DNA from: Chitinophagaceae bacterium UBA4411
Lineage (GTDB): Bacteria > Bacteroidota > Bacteroidia > Chitinophagales > Chitinophagaceae
Direction of reading: 5' to 3'
Assembly (NCBI GenBank): GCA_002400415.1
Contig: DGQP01000002.1
Coordinates: 372,001 to 436,000, forward strand
DNA: 64,000 nt
Positions 9,291 through 18,964 of the stretch are shown here, piece after piece; position 1 is the stretch's first letter; each line of letters opens with the position of its first letter. Both the position numbers and the translations under genes were made by a program. Below the pieces are notes generated by a model. It ran no database searches. It saw only the letters and a program-made list of their open reading frames with translations, and was not told the DNA's origin.

Positions 9291-10025
9291 ATGAAAATCG
9301 GATTAAATACCCGTGCATTTCTTTTCCTGCTGCTGGTGTATTTAACTAATGATGCAGAAAGCCAAACAGATCAGCAACTTTTAGTAAAGTTTATTGAAAA
9401 AAGTAAACATCTAAAAAAAATTCAGTCTGCATATCAGAATCGCTCCAGCGCAGAAGCTTGCATTCTTAGGAAAATTGACGCAAATCACAAACAACTGATT
9501 ATTGAAAATTCAAAAGGCCTGGATATTTTATTACAAGAGGATTCTTTGGGTATCTATTTAATATCCATCTGTAAAGCTCAACGGTATGGACAAGCAAAGA
9601 AAAGTGAGAATATTTTTTTTAAAACTGACACAGCGAGATTAAACTATTTTATTTCCCGCCATGATAGTGTATATAAGGGAACGACAACCATTGAAATGTT
9701 CAAAAACTATAAAATCGACAGGTTTGGGCCGGCTTGTTCTTCATCGGGGATGCCGTCAGACGGGTACAGAGAAATGAAATTATTAGTATCCAACCAAGAT
9801 AGTGCTGGGCTTAAAGCTTTTATAAAGCAACCCAATTATGAGATGAAGATTATCGGTGTGGTTGGGCTATTATCATTAGAAAGTGGCTCGGGCATTTGTG
9901 TTGAAGAAAAGTACACACAAATAATTAGACATCTTCGTTTATTAAAAATGCCTATTAATTTTTGCTTAGGTTGTACTCTATGGGAACCAATGCCTTCTTG
10001 GTATCTGATTGACACTTTTCGATAA
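9291..10025 (+). CDS. Exported protein of unknown function
   Basis: I do not recognise this family. The start at 9291 places a signal-peptide-like segment (KIGLNTRAFLFLLLVYLT) at the N-terminus; an ATG at 9264 in the same frame is an alternative. The mature part of about 220 residues is polar, lysine-rich and mixed alpha/beta, with a C-terminal half holding scattered cysteines (SGIC, FCLGC). The gene is AT-rich compared with its neighbours and sits alone between two minus-strand genes, so it may be a recent insertion. Its stop codon is only nine bases from the end of the convergent aminotransferase gene. Confidence 0.6.
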   Translation: MKIGLNTRAFLFLLLVYLTNDAESQTDQQLLVKFIEKSKHLKKIQSAYQNRSSAEACILRKIDANHKQLIIENSKGLDILLQEDSLGIYLISICKAQRYGQAKKSENIFFKTDTARLNYFISRHDSVYKGTTTIEMFKNYKIDRFGPACSSSGMPSDGYREMKLLVSNQDSAGLKAFIKQPNYEMKIIGVVGLLSLESGSGICVEEKYTQIIRHLRLLKMPINFCLGCTLWEPMPSWYLIDTFR

Positions 10026-10033
10026 CTATACTA

Positions 10034-11329
10034 TCAGGCCTGTCTGACAAACGCAGTAATCCCTTCCACCAGTACATCTAAATTTTTGGTAGTGGTATAT
10101 ACATTCGGCGTCACCCTTACGCCATTGATATTTTCCCAAACAATGCCCACTGTATGTACTTTGTATTTATCCTGCAGGAAGGAATCAAGTTCATTGGGTT
10201 TTCTGCCTTCCACTCCAATATTACCAATGGCACAACCCCATTTGGGGTGCAGCGACGTATTAAGTTTCACTTTAGGTAAAGACTGAACTTTCTCCATCCA
10301 GTAGTTTTTCAGGTAGTGCAGTCTTTTTTCTTTTCGTTCACTGCCGATCATATCATGAAATTCGATGGCTTTACCAATAGCCTGTTCAATAAAGAAAGGC
10401 CTGGTGCCCAGGGCTTCGAATTTCCGTATATCATCTTTCAATGGATTATCAACCGCAAACAGCGGGTAGATATTCTTTATTTTTTCTTTCCGCACATATA
10501 ACATACCACTGCCGATGGGAGCATACAACCACTTGTGCAAACTGGCAGCAAAATAATCGGCGTCCAGGTCAGGTATCTTAAAGTCAAAATGGGCAAAACT
10601 GTGCGCACCATCCACCACCACTTCTATTCCCCTTTTATGGGCTTCAGCAGCAATCTTCTTTACCGGCAATATCTGCCCGTTCCAGTTGATAATATGCGTG
10701 ATATGCACCACTTTTGTTCTGGCAGTAAAGGCTTTTACATATTGCTGTACTAAATAGTTTTCGTCCTCGCTCGGCAGGTCCAGATTGATCCAGACCATTT
10801 TAATGCCGTCCCGCAACTCTCTTTGCTTGTATGCATTGATCATATTAGGATAATCCTGCTTCGCTGCCACCACTTCATCACCCGCTTTTAGCTGCAAACC
10901 AAAAATGACGGTTTCAAGGCCTTCTGATGAATTGCGGTTGATGGCAATTTCCTCTGCATCACAACCGGCGAGTTTGGCCAGGTTTCTCCGCAGGGGCTCC
11001 CGGCCTAATTCCAGTGTTCGCCACATGTAAAAACTCGGCGCTTCATTACTGAGATCATAGTACCGCTTCATAGCATCCTGCACAGTCCTGGGTGCCGGGG
11101 AAACACCACCATTATTCAGGTTGATCAGCGCCGGCGACACCGTGAATGATTGCTGGATATAATACCAGAAATCCTCCTCTGTAGCCAGGTCATCCGATGA
11201 AACTCCTTGCGCTTCCCGTATTGCTGCATCCAGGTTACGGCTCCAGGCCGGCTGGCTTAAAGACGCTAAAAAGGCAGTGGCAGAAAAAGCTCCAGCTTTA
11301 CGGATAAAAGAACGGCGGTTGGTTGCCAT
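10034..11329 (-). CDS. Class V aminotransferase with Tat signal (isopenicillin N epimerase-like)
   Basis: A 431-residue PLP enzyme. The N-terminus MATNRRSFIRKAGAFSATAF is a twin-arginine signal, so the folded enzyme is probably exported to the periplasm. The PLP-binding lysine is Lys266 in SLHKWLYAP, preceded by the aspartate of VVDGAHSF. The family includes isopenicillin N epimerase and cysteine desulfurase-like enzymes; the sequence is closer to the former, but the substrate is unknown. The start at 11329 is chosen because it begins the Tat motif; the frame runs 105 bases further upstream without a better start. The gene is divergent from cphA across about 180 bases. Confidence 0.85.
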   Translation of the reverse strand: MATNRRSFIRKAGAFSATAFLASLSQPAWSRNLDAAIREAQGVSSDDLATEEDFWYYIQQSFTVSPALINLNNGGVSPAPRTVQDAMKRYYDLSNEAPSFYMWRTLELGREPLRRNLAKLAGCDAEEIAINRNSSEGLETVIFGLQLKAGDEVVAAKQDYPNMINAYKQRELRDGIKMVWINLDLPSEDENYLVQQYVKAFTARTKVVHITHIINWNGQILPVKKIAAEAHKRGIEVVVDGAHSFAHFDFKIPDLDADYFAASLHKWLYAPIGSGMLYVRKEKIKNIYPLFAVDNPLKDDIRKFEALGTRPFFIEQAIGKAIEFHDMIGSERKEKRLHYLKNYWMEKVQSLPKVKLNTSLHPKWGCAIGNIGVEGRKPNELDSFLQDKYKVHTVGIVWENINGVRVTPNVYTTTKNLDVLVEGITAFVRQA

Positions 11330-11507
11330 GTTGATTGTTTTGAAACTAAATGTAATGAAAAAAAGGGCTGCAAAATGCCCCACAAAGAACAGGACGATGA
11401 GGTGTGCGACGCAACGATGCTGCCATTGGCACAACAGTTGGTCACCTGATCAAAAAAAACTAACTTCCAATTTGCCTGCCCGTAGCAGGATTCATTAAAT
11501 ATTTTAT

Positions 11508-14153
11508 ATGCGAATTTTAGAGCTGAAAGTGCTGAAAGGCCCCAATTACTGGAGTGTCCGACGTCCGAAACTGGTACAGATGAAGCTGGACCTGGAGGAA
11601 CTGGAGCAAAAACCGACGAATGAAATTCCGGGTTTCCGGGAACGCTTGGAAAAAATGCTGCCCTCTCTATACGAACATCGTTGCAGTGAAGGACAGCCCG
11701 GTGGCTTTTTCAGCCGGGTGGATGAAGGTACCTGGATGGGGCATGTAATAGAACATATCGCATTAGAGATACAAACACTGGCCGGAATGGATTGCGGCTT
11801 TGGGCGTACAAGAAGCACCGGTGAAAAAGAAGGCGTCTATTATGTCATCTTCAGTTATATGGAAGAAGATGCCGGCGTATATGCGGCGAAAGCATCCGTA
11901 AGAATTGCGCAGGCTCTTGTTGACGGCACTGACTATGATCTTGAAACAGATATCCAGGAAATGCGGGAAATACGGGAAGATACAAGGCTCGGGCCTTCCA
12001 CCGGTTGTATTGTGGATGAAGCCGCCAAAAGAGGTATCCCGTATATACGGCTGAACAAACAAAGCCTGGTACAATTAGGGTATGGTGTGAACCAAAAAAG
12101 AATAAGAGCAACTATTGCTTCCACCACCGGGAATATTGCCGTTGATATTGCCTGCGATAAAGAAGAAACAAAAGCATTACTGGAAGCTGCAGAGATACCT
12201 GTACCAAGAGGTACGGTAATCAGGACCGAAGTGGGATTAGATGAAGCGATTGAAAAATTTGGTTACCCGCTGGTGATAAAACCTATTGATGGTAATCATG
12301 GTAAAGGCAACACCACCAATATTACAAACCGGGAGCAGGCCATTAAAGCTTTTGAAGCAGCCAAAGCCTACAGCCGCAGTGTGATCGTGGAAAGGTTTAT
12401 CACCGGTTATGATTTTCGCTGCCTGGTGATCAATTATAAATTTATTTGTGCGGCATTAAGAACGCCAGCTTCTGTCGTTGGTGATGGGGTGCACAATATC
12501 CAATGGCTGATCGAAGAAACGAATAAAGACCCCCGCCGTGGTTATGGGCATGAAAAAGTGCTGACACAAATAACTATTGACCAGTTCACCCAAAAAATGC
12601 TGGATGATCTGGGCTATACATTAGAAACAATTCCGCAAAAAGATGAACGGGTTTTATTAAAACCTACAGCTAATCTATCTACCGGCGGCACATCAACAGA
12701 TGTAACAGATGAAGTTCACCCTGCTAATGTGTTCATGTTTGAACGGATAGCTAAGATCATTGGTCTTGATATTTGTGGAATTGATGTCATGGCAATGGAT
12801 CTTCGCACCCCTGTTTCTGAAAACGGCGGCGCCATTTTAGAAGTAAATGCTGCTCCCGGTTTCCGGATGCATATTGAACCGGCAGAAGGTCTTCCGAGGA
12901 ACGTGGCTGAACCGGTCGTGGACATGCTTTTCCCGAAGGGTAGTGCCGGCAGGATTCCCATCATTGCTATAACAGGTACAAATGGTAAAACGACCACCAC
13001 AAGGCTAACAGCCCATATCGCCAAGAGCGCCGGTAAAAAAGTTGGTTATACCACCAGTGATGGTGTATATATCCAGAACCAGCTGATGATGAAAGGTGAT
13101 TGCACCGGCCCTGTCAGCTCTGCATTTGTATTGAAAGACCCCACTGTCGATTTTGCTGTACTGGAATGCGCAAGAGGCGGTATTTTAAAATCAGGCCTGG
13201 CTTTTCAGAATTGTGAAGTGGCAATTGTTACCAATGTGGCAGCAGATCATATGGGACTCGGCGGCATCAATACGCTGGAGCAAATGGCAAAAGTAAAAGC
13301 AGTGGTTCCTGAAACCGTTTTCCCGCATGGCTATGCGATATTAAATGCAGATGACGACCTGGTCCATAAAATGAAAGATGACCTGAAATGCAATGTGGCT
13401 TTATTCAGCATGAATGAAAACAATCCAAGGATAAAAACGCATTGCAGTGGTGGCGGATTAGCCACGGTGTTTGAGAATGGCTATGTGAGTATCATGAAAG
13501 GCACCTGGAAGATCAGAGTGATGCCGGTAAAAGATATACCGCTCACCTACGAAGGGAAAGCGGTGCATAATATTGCAAACTGTTTACCTGCGATACTGGC
13601 TACTTATTTATTCCGGGATATAACAATTGAAGATATCCGCTCAGCATTGACATCGTTTGTTCCTTCCTCCACGCAAACCCCTGGGCGGTTGAATTTCTTT
13701 CATTTCAAAAATTTCACTATGCTGGCTGACTTTGCGCACAATCCGCATGGATTGAAACTGCTTTGTGATTTTATCAGCAAGCTTGATTATCCCACCCGTA
13801 TCGGAGTTATTTCAGGCACCGGTGACCGGCGTGATGAAGATATCCGTGAACTGGGTGAAATCTCGGCCCGTTATTTTGATGAGATTATTATCCGCTGCGA
13901 TAAAAATCTTCGCGGCCGCAGTGCCGACGAGATCATTGAACTGCTGCAGCAGGGTATTAACAGCGTAAACCCTGGTATTCCAACCATTGTCATTCCTAAC
14001 GAGGATCAGGCACTGGATTATATTTATGACAATCCCAAACAGGGAGCTCTGTATACTATTATGTGCGATGTGGTGGCAAGGGCGCTGGACAAGATCAAGG
14101 AGCTAAAGGAACGGGAGGAAAAGGAAGGAATTTCGGCTTCACATCCGGCATAA
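11508..14153 (+). CDS. cphA: Cyanophycin synthetase
   Basis: An 881-residue two-activity ligase that makes cyanophycin (multi-L-arginyl-poly-L-aspartate) from Asp, Arg and ATP. The N-terminal domain (about 1-160) contains the LKGPNYWSVRRPKL opening typical of CphA. An ATP-grasp domain (about 210-480) has the KPIDGNHGKGNTTNI loop and the metal-binding ILEVNAAPGFRMH. A Mur-ligase-like domain starts with the P-loop GTNGKTTTT at 490-498, followed by LECARGGILKSGL. Length and domain order match CphA1. It is not a MurC/D/E-type enzyme because of the fused ATP-grasp part. No second synthetase (CphA2) is present in the window; the depolymerase-like gene lies 3.8 kb upstream. Confidence 0.96.
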   Translation: MRILELKVLKGPNYWSVRRPKLVQMKLDLEELEQKPTNEIPGFRERLEKMLPSLYEHRCSEGQPGGFFSRVDEGTWMGHVIEHIALEIQTLAGMDCGFGRTRSTGEKEGVYYVIFSYMEEDAGVYAAKASVRIAQALVDGTDYDLETDIQEMREIREDTRLGPSTGCIVDEAAKRGIPYIRLNKQSLVQLGYGVNQKRIRATIASTTGNIAVDIACDKEETKALLEAAEIPVPRGTVIRTEVGLDEAIEKFGYPLVIKPIDGNHGKGNTTNITNREQAIKAFEAAKAYSRSVIVERFITGYDFRCLVINYKFICAALRTPASVVGDGVHNIQWLIEETNKDPRRGYGHEKVLTQITIDQFTQKMLDDLGYTLETIPQKDERVLLKPTANLSTGGTSTDVTDEVHPANVFMFERIAKIIGLDICGIDVMAMDLRTPVSENGGAILEVNAAPGFRMHIEPAEGLPRNVAEPVVDMLFPKGSAGRIPIIAITGTNGKTTTTRLTAHIAKSAGKKVGYTTSDGVYIQNQLMMKGDCTGPVSSAFVLKDPTVDFAVLECARGGILKSGLAFQNCEVAIVTNVAADHMGLGGINTLEQMAKVKAVVPETVFPHGYAILNADDDLVHKMKDDLKCNVALFSMNENNPRIKTHCSGGGLATVFENGYVSIMKGTWKIRVMPVKDIPLTYEGKAVHNIANCLPAILATYLFRDITIEDIRSALTSFVPSSTQTPGRLNFFHFKNFTMLADFAHNPHGLKLLCDFISKLDYPTRIGVISGTGDRRDEDIRELGEISARYFDEIIIRCDKNLRGRSADEIIELLQQGINSVNPGIPTIVIPNEDQALDYIYDNPKQGALYTIMCDVVARALDKIKELKEREEKEGISASHPA

Positions 14154-14237
14154 ATTCTTTTAAAAACCATTTGGGAGGAAAGCAGCTTAGCCCTATTTTT
14201 GCACTCCCAATTGCAAAATTGGCTCTTTCAGAGTGAT

Positions 14238-14311
14238 TGACCCATGGTGTAACGGTAGCACTACAGATTTTGGTTCTGTCTGTTAAGGTTCGAATCCTTA
14301 TGGGTCAACCA
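14238..14311 (+). tRNA. tRNA-Gln (anticodon TTG)
   Basis: The acceptor arms TGACCCA (14238-14244) and TGGGTCA (14301-14307) pair fully, followed by A and an encoded CCA at 14309-14311. The anticodon stem ACAGA/TCTGT encloses loop TTTTGGT, giving anticodon TTG (reads CAA). The T arm contains GGTTCGAATCC. It lies 84 bases after cphA. Confidence 0.95.
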
Positions 14312-14350
14312 AATAGGAGAATTCAGTTTCAACGCTGTTTTCTCCTATTT
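14311..14350 (+). terminator. Terminator hairpin after tRNA-Gln
   Basis: AAATAGGAGAA (14311-14321) pairs with TTCTCCTATTT (14340-14350) and is followed by TATTTT. The left arm begins at the last base of the encoded CCA end, as expected for a tRNA terminator. The loop is 18 bases. Confidence 0.7.
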
Positions 14351-14955
14351 TATTTTCGTCACTTTACCCTTCATCGCAGCAATAAAAAAATATCCTTTTC
14401 AAAATATTGTTTTTATTGGGCCTGGTCAAGATCACAATCCCTGTAAATATACCTGTCACTAAATATTACCCAGACCATAAGAGCTAAGTGATCAAGTTCA
14501 TTTCTTGTTCACTACACAAAAGGTATTTGCAATAACAGTTCAACATCTGCCGGGCAGCGCTGGGGTTGTTGAGCCTGAAATAAAAATCACAGAGCAGCGA
14601 AAATATTTCATATCTGGAAAATGTATTCCAGGCCTCCCTAAACACCCTGCTGATACCATTTAATTACGAAACCTCTATTAAACCATGATTCGCTTACAAA
14701 TGGCATTTTGATGATTGGCCGCCAGTTCAAAGCAGGTGCTGCTGTGTAAGAACCTTAGGGATTCTCCTTATACTTTCCTGTGCAAGAGGTATGAATATTA
14801 ACTTTTGCCTGCGATACTGCAAACGCAATTTTGAACCTCATAACTAATATTAAGTGTTACTCCTTAAATAGTGGATTTGAAAGACTGTCATCATTGAAAG
14901 CAAATAGAATAACTGTAAACTTGTAGATAAATAAACCGTCCTAAAATTAATTTCT
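14351..14955. other. Intergenic stretch without a recognisable gene
   Basis: About 600 AT-rich bases between the tRNA-Gln terminator and the T9SS cargo gene. No ORF on either strand looks real. The only site I can support is a weak promoter at 14894-14923. Confidence 0.5.
14894..14923 (+). promoter_or_regulatory. Possible promoter of the T9SS cargo gene
   Basis: TTG at 14894-14896 and TAAACTTG at 14916-14923 are separated by 19 bases, close to the Bacteroidota TTTG / TAnnTTTG pattern with one mismatch in the -7 box. The ATG follows 33 bases later. Confidence 0.35.
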
Positions 14956-17340
14956 ATGAAATTTCAACATGTTCTTTGCTGCATCTTCCTGGTGGTGATG
15001 ATGCAGGCCAGACCAACTGTAAATGCCCAAACAACATTAGTTCCCGGCGATATCCTGTTTACCGGTTATAACGGTATCCCTGCTGCCGGTGTGGCACCGG
15101 ATACCATTTCTTTCGTTGTATTGACTCCTATTACAACAGGAACAATTATCTATTTTACAGAACGGGGTTATCAGGGGGCGGCCTGGCAGGCCAGTGGTGG
15201 TACTGAAGGAACAATCTCCTGGACAACCGGATCAGCGCTGACAATAGGCCAGGAAGTGGAGATTGCAGGTATTGGTGCATCAGCGGCAAAAGTGAATGGA
15301 ACGCCCAACGGGACCGTGGCTATTGTTTCAGGAGGGAATGTTACCACAGGATTATCACTCTCCAACGCAGGGGACCAGGTGATTGCATTCCAGGGAGGTG
15401 CAGGAGATCCGACCAGTGGCGCTTCCACAAAGATTGCAGGTATCAGTTGGGCTCTTAGTTGCGGCACTACTACGGATGCAGGATGGAATGGTGCGGGTTG
15501 TACTTACGGTCCGCAATCTTCCGCCATACCTCCTGGGTTGACAGGTGGTGTAAACGCTTTCCTCGCCGGAACAGCAGGTAGCGCCCCCAATAACGATCAT
15601 GGAAAATTTAACTGCACCGGGGTTCCATATAGTACAGTGGCTGCTTTAAAAACTGCAATCATGAATAAAGCGAATTGGGTATTCAGCAGTTCCGGGCTAC
15701 AGGTATATGATTTGCCCGCCAGTTGTACATTATATTCAAGTTGTTCCAACCCATCCATCAGCGGGCATCCTTCTAACAGTGCAATCTGTTCCGGGGGAAA
15801 TACTACGTTCAGCATCACCGTGTCCGGAGCTACTACTTACCAATGGCAGGTGAATTCGGGTGCTGGTTTCGGAAATATTTCAAATGGCGGTGTATATTCA
15901 AATGTAACAACCACAACGCTTGGCATTACGGGAGCCACCGCCGGAATGAGCGGATATCTTTATCGTTGTATAGCCACTAACGGTTCCTGCAATAGCACCA
16001 GTAACCAGGCAACGCTCACTATTTCTGTACCCTCTATAACAGCCTCATCCCAAACCAATATTTCCTGCGTGGAAGGAAGCACCGGGGCCGCTTCCATCAA
16101 TACCGCAACCGGAGGAATAGCCCCTTATATGTATGACTGGACACCAGGCACGCCGGCCGGGGATGGCACTGTTTCTGTCACCGGGCTTACAGCTGGTGGC
16201 TGGACCTGCACTGTGACCGACAATATAGGATGCACCGGTACCCGTTCTTTCACTATTACACAACCTTCCAATATACCCGGCTCAAATAATTACTCACTGC
16301 CCGTAAATAACCAGACCGTAACTAAAGCAGTAAACAACTATAATTATGCAGGAACCACTTGTGAACTAATCAATGCGGTTGTAGCAGCGGGGGCAAGTCC
16401 TGTAAGCGGAGCTGTAACCAGTAATGTATGGGTGGAAAACAGTGTACTGACAGTAGCAGGCAAACCCTTTGTGCAACGTCATTACGAAATCACCCCGGCT
16501 ATTAACCCCGGAACGGCCACTGCAACAGTAACACTTTTCTTTACACAAGCCGAATTTACCAACTTTAATAACCACCCTGGGAGCATACTTAATTTGCCTG
16601 CAGGCCCGGCCGACGCTGCAGGAAAAGCAAACCTGCGGATTGGGAAATATAGCGGAAGTTCGGGAACAGGAACAGGCTTGCCTTCTTCTTATAGCGGAGC
16701 TGCGACGGTGATAGACCCCGATGATGCAAATATTGTATGGAATGCAGCTGCATCTGCCTGGGAAGTTAGTTTTCCGGTAACCGGATTTAGTGGGTTTATT
16801 ATACAGACTGAAGCTTTTACATTACCCGTAAACTGGGTTTCATTTGACGCGGTGAAGCAGGGAGAACGGGTTAAATTGACATGGGTGACAGCCAATGAAC
16901 AAAACAGCCTGGAATTTCAAATCAAGCATAGCACAAATGGAACGGACTGGAACATTCTTGACCAAGTGGCTGCAGCCGGCAATAGTAATACGAACCAGGT
17001 ATATACTTATTTGCATACTAATCCGTCAAAGGGAGTGAACTATTACCATATCTTGCAAAAAGACATTGATGGCCGTTCCGGGTTCAGTCCGGTAAAACAG
17101 GTCCGGTTTGAATCAACAGTAACTGCTGTGAAGATAAGTGTTAACCCGGTAGTAAACGGGCAATTACAGTTGGTTGTCAATAACGGATCACATAATATCC
17201 TTCTTTATAATTCACAGGGACAATTAGTAATGAACAGACAATTGCCTGCCGGAGCTCAAACAATCGATATCAGTAACCTGGGTTCAGGAATTTACCTGTT
17301 AAAATCCGGGCAACAAGCAGAGAAAATTGTTATCCGGTAA
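14956..17340 (+). CDS. Large secreted T9SS cargo protein with Ig-like and SprB-like repeats
   Basis: A 794-residue protein with a signal peptide (MKFQHVLCCIFLVVMMQARP, ending near VNAQ). Residues 25-260 form a beta-rich domain starting TLVPGDILFTGYN. An Ig-like domain with paired cysteines follows at about 265-355 (YQWQVNSGAG...YRCIATNGSCN). An SprB-like repeat is at about 358-435 (TGGIAPYMYDW...TVTDNIGCTG). A fibronectin-like segment lies at about 620-715. The last ~70 residues form a type A sorting domain (LYNSQGQLV...GSGIYLLK). Expected fate: export through the Sec and T9SS routes and attachment to, or release from, the cell surface. The actual activity is unknown; adhesion is plausible. 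Confidence 0.85.
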   Translation: MKFQHVLCCIFLVVMMQARPTVNAQTTLVPGDILFTGYNGIPAAGVAPDTISFVVLTPITTGTIIYFTERGYQGAAWQASGGTEGTISWTTGSALTIGQEVEIAGIGASAAKVNGTPNGTVAIVSGGNVTTGLSLSNAGDQVIAFQGGAGDPTSGASTKIAGISWALSCGTTTDAGWNGAGCTYGPQSSAIPPGLTGGVNAFLAGTAGSAPNNDHGKFNCTGVPYSTVAALKTAIMNKANWVFSSSGLQVYDLPASCTLYSSCSNPSISGHPSNSAICSGGNTTFSITVSGATTYQWQVNSGAGFGNISNGGVYSNVTTTTLGITGATAGMSGYLYRCIATNGSCNSTSNQATLTISVPSITASSQTNISCVEGSTGAASINTATGGIAPYMYDWTPGTPAGDGTVSVTGLTAGGWTCTVTDNIGCTGTRSFTITQPSNIPGSNNYSLPVNNQTVTKAVNNYNYAGTTCELINAVVAAGASPVSGAVTSNVWVENSVLTVAGKPFVQRHYEITPAINPGTATATVTLFFTQAEFTNFNNHPGSILNLPAGPADAAGKANLRIGKYSGSSGTGTGLPSSYSGAATVIDPDDANIVWNAAASAWEVSFPVTGFSGFIIQTEAFTLPVNWVSFDAVKQGERVKLTWVTANEQNSLEFQIKHSTNGTDWNILDQVAAAGNSNTNQVYTYLHTNPSKGVNYYHILQKDIDGRSGFSPVKQVRFESTVTAVKISVNPVVNGQLQLVVNNGSHNILLYNSQGQLVMNRQLPAGAQTIDISNLGSGIYLLKSGQQAEKIVIR

Positions 17341-17539
17341 CAACTAATATTATGAAAGGATCTCGCAGATATTATACAGGACCATAATGGTACACTTAAA
17401 ATTGTGTTTTTAAGCAAGAGGTACCGAACTAGTTTCTAACAACAATAGTTGCCTTTTAAAATGTAATACCCTTAATAAAATAGTTCGAAATTCATCTGTT
17501 TGATCAACATAAACCCTCCTTCTGCTGGTGGAGGATTTA

Positions 17540-18403
17540 TCATTTCAGATTTTTCAAACAAGTTTCCAGGCTTTTCTTCCAGCCGGGTACCTGAAGATTA
17601 AATGTTGTTATGATTTTTGATTTGTCCAACACAGAATAGGCTGGCCTTTTTGCCGGGGTGGGATAAGCAGAAGTTGGAATAGCATTCACTTTACAATTAT
17701 TGCCAGCCAGTTCTTTTATGGCTACTGCAAAATCATACCAGCTAATTACCCCTTCGTTACTGTAATGATAAATGCCTGCCTGCCATTTGCCCGAACTGAT
17801 GATATGCAAAATGGCAGCAGCAAGATCAGCAGCATAAGTGGGTGAACCAACCTGGTCGCTGACCACATTCAGTTCCTCTTTTTCCGGCATTAGTTTCAGC
17901 ATCGTCTTCACAAAATTCTTCCCGAATTCGGAATAAACCCAGGAAGTACGGATAACGATAGTATCCGGGTTGAACCGGAAAGCCTGTTGCTCCCCATCCA
18001 GTTTGGATGCGCCATATACTGATTTCGGGTTCGTCGGGTGATCCTCTTTATAAGGAGTTGCTGCAGTTCCATCAAAAACATAATCGGTGGAAATATGAAT
18101 GAGCTTGCAATTCTTCTCTTTACAAACAGCCGCTAAAACGCCCACTGCTTCCCCGTTAACCTGGAAAGCTAATTCCGTTTCGGATTCAGCCCGGTCAACA
18201 GCTGTATATGCTGCACAGTTAATTAAATAGGCAGGGTGATACGCATTGAAGAAATTTCGTACCAGTTCAAAGTGATGGATTGGCAAATCTTCCCTTGATA
18301 AGAAATGAAATTCAAACTGCGGAAAAGAAGAAGATAATTGTTTCAGCTCTTTTCCCAATTGCCCGTTGGCGCCGGTTACCAGTATTTTGACGGAATTACT
18401 CAT
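17540..18403 (-). CDS. rfbD: dTDP-4-dehydrorhamnose reductase
   Basis: Last step of dTDP-L-rhamnose synthesis: NAD(P)H-dependent reduction of dTDP-4-keto-L-rhamnose in the cytoplasm. The 287-residue protein has the Rossmann motif TGANGQLG at 10-17 and the catalytic pair Tyr130/Lys134 in SVYGASKLDGE, with STDYVFDG upstream. Its start overlaps the rfbC stop by four bases (ATGA), so the two are translationally coupled. It is the last gene of the minus-strand sugar operon. The rfbA and rfbB genes needed for earlier steps are not in this window. Confidence 0.93.
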   Translation of the reverse strand: MSNSVKILVTGANGQLGKELKQLSSSFPQFEFHFLSREDLPIHHFELVRNFFNAYHPAYLINCAAYTAVDRAESETELAFQVNGEAVGVLAAVCKEKNCKLIHISTDYVFDGTAATPYKEDHPTNPKSVYGASKLDGEQQAFRFNPDTIVIRTSWVYSEFGKNFVKTMLKLMPEKEELNVVSDQVGSPTYAADLAAAILHIISSGKWQAGIYHYSNEGVISWYDFAVAIKELAGNNCKVNAIPTSAYPTPAKRPAYSVLDKSKIITTFNLQVPGWKKSLETCLKNLK

Positions 18404-18963
18404 TCATCTTTAAACACAAAACTATTTTTAGCGTCACGCAATAAAGGCAGTGCCGCATCTTTTTCAGAAATGATCTCGCTACCGGCAGGTATTTGCCAGT
18501 TGATACCCAACGCAGGATCATTATAACTGATACCACCTTCGCTTTCCCTATTATAAAACGCATCACACTTATATAATACTTCCGCTGTCTCACTTAATAC
18601 AGAAAAGCCGTGTGCAAACCCCGCGGGTATCAGCAATTGTTTTTTGTTTTCAGCAGATAATTCCAGCATAAAAGTTTTGCCGTAAGTTGGAGAACCGTTC
18701 CGGATATCAACAGCCACATCCAGAATAGTTCCTGATAATACTCTTACCAGCTTTGTTTGTGCGTAAGGAGGCAATTGAAAGTGCAGGCCCCGTAGTACTC
18801 CGTAAGATGAAGAAGACTGGTTATCCTGTACAAAGCGGATATTGATTCCGGCTTCCCTGAATGTGTCCTCATTATACGACTCGAAAAAATAACCCCGGCT
18901 GTCTTCAAACACCCTGGGTTCAAAAACTAATAATCCCTTAATATCTGTGGTAATAAACGGCAT
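18400..18963 (-). CDS. rfbC: dTDP-4-dehydrorhamnose 3,5-epimerase
   Basis: Epimerises C3 and C5 of dTDP-4-keto-6-deoxyglucose on the way to dTDP-L-rhamnose. The 187-residue length and cupin fold are standard. The catalytic base is His61 in VLRGLHFQ; the motif PAGFAHGFSVLSE and the tyrosine in AFYNRESEGGI are also present. A single base separates it from the nucleotide-sugar dehydrogenase upstream and it overlaps rfbD by four bases, so all are one transcript. The product, L-rhamnose, would go to O-antigen, capsule or glycoprotein glycans. Confidence 0.95.
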   Translation of the reverse strand: MPFITTDIKGLLVFEPRVFEDSRGYFFESYNEDTFREAGINIRFVQDNQSSSSYGVLRGLHFQLPPYAQTKLVRVLSGTILDVAVDIRNGSPTYGKTFMLELSAENKKQLLIPAGFAHGFSVLSETAEVLYKCDAFYNRESEGGISYNDPALGINWQIPAGSEIISEKDAALPLLRDAKNSFVFKDE

Positions 18964-18964
18964 T

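Noticed and set aside
17500..17540. A weak hairpin (CCTCC / GGAGG) after rfbD
   Set aside because: Short stem without a good T-tract on the minus strand; not called as terminator.
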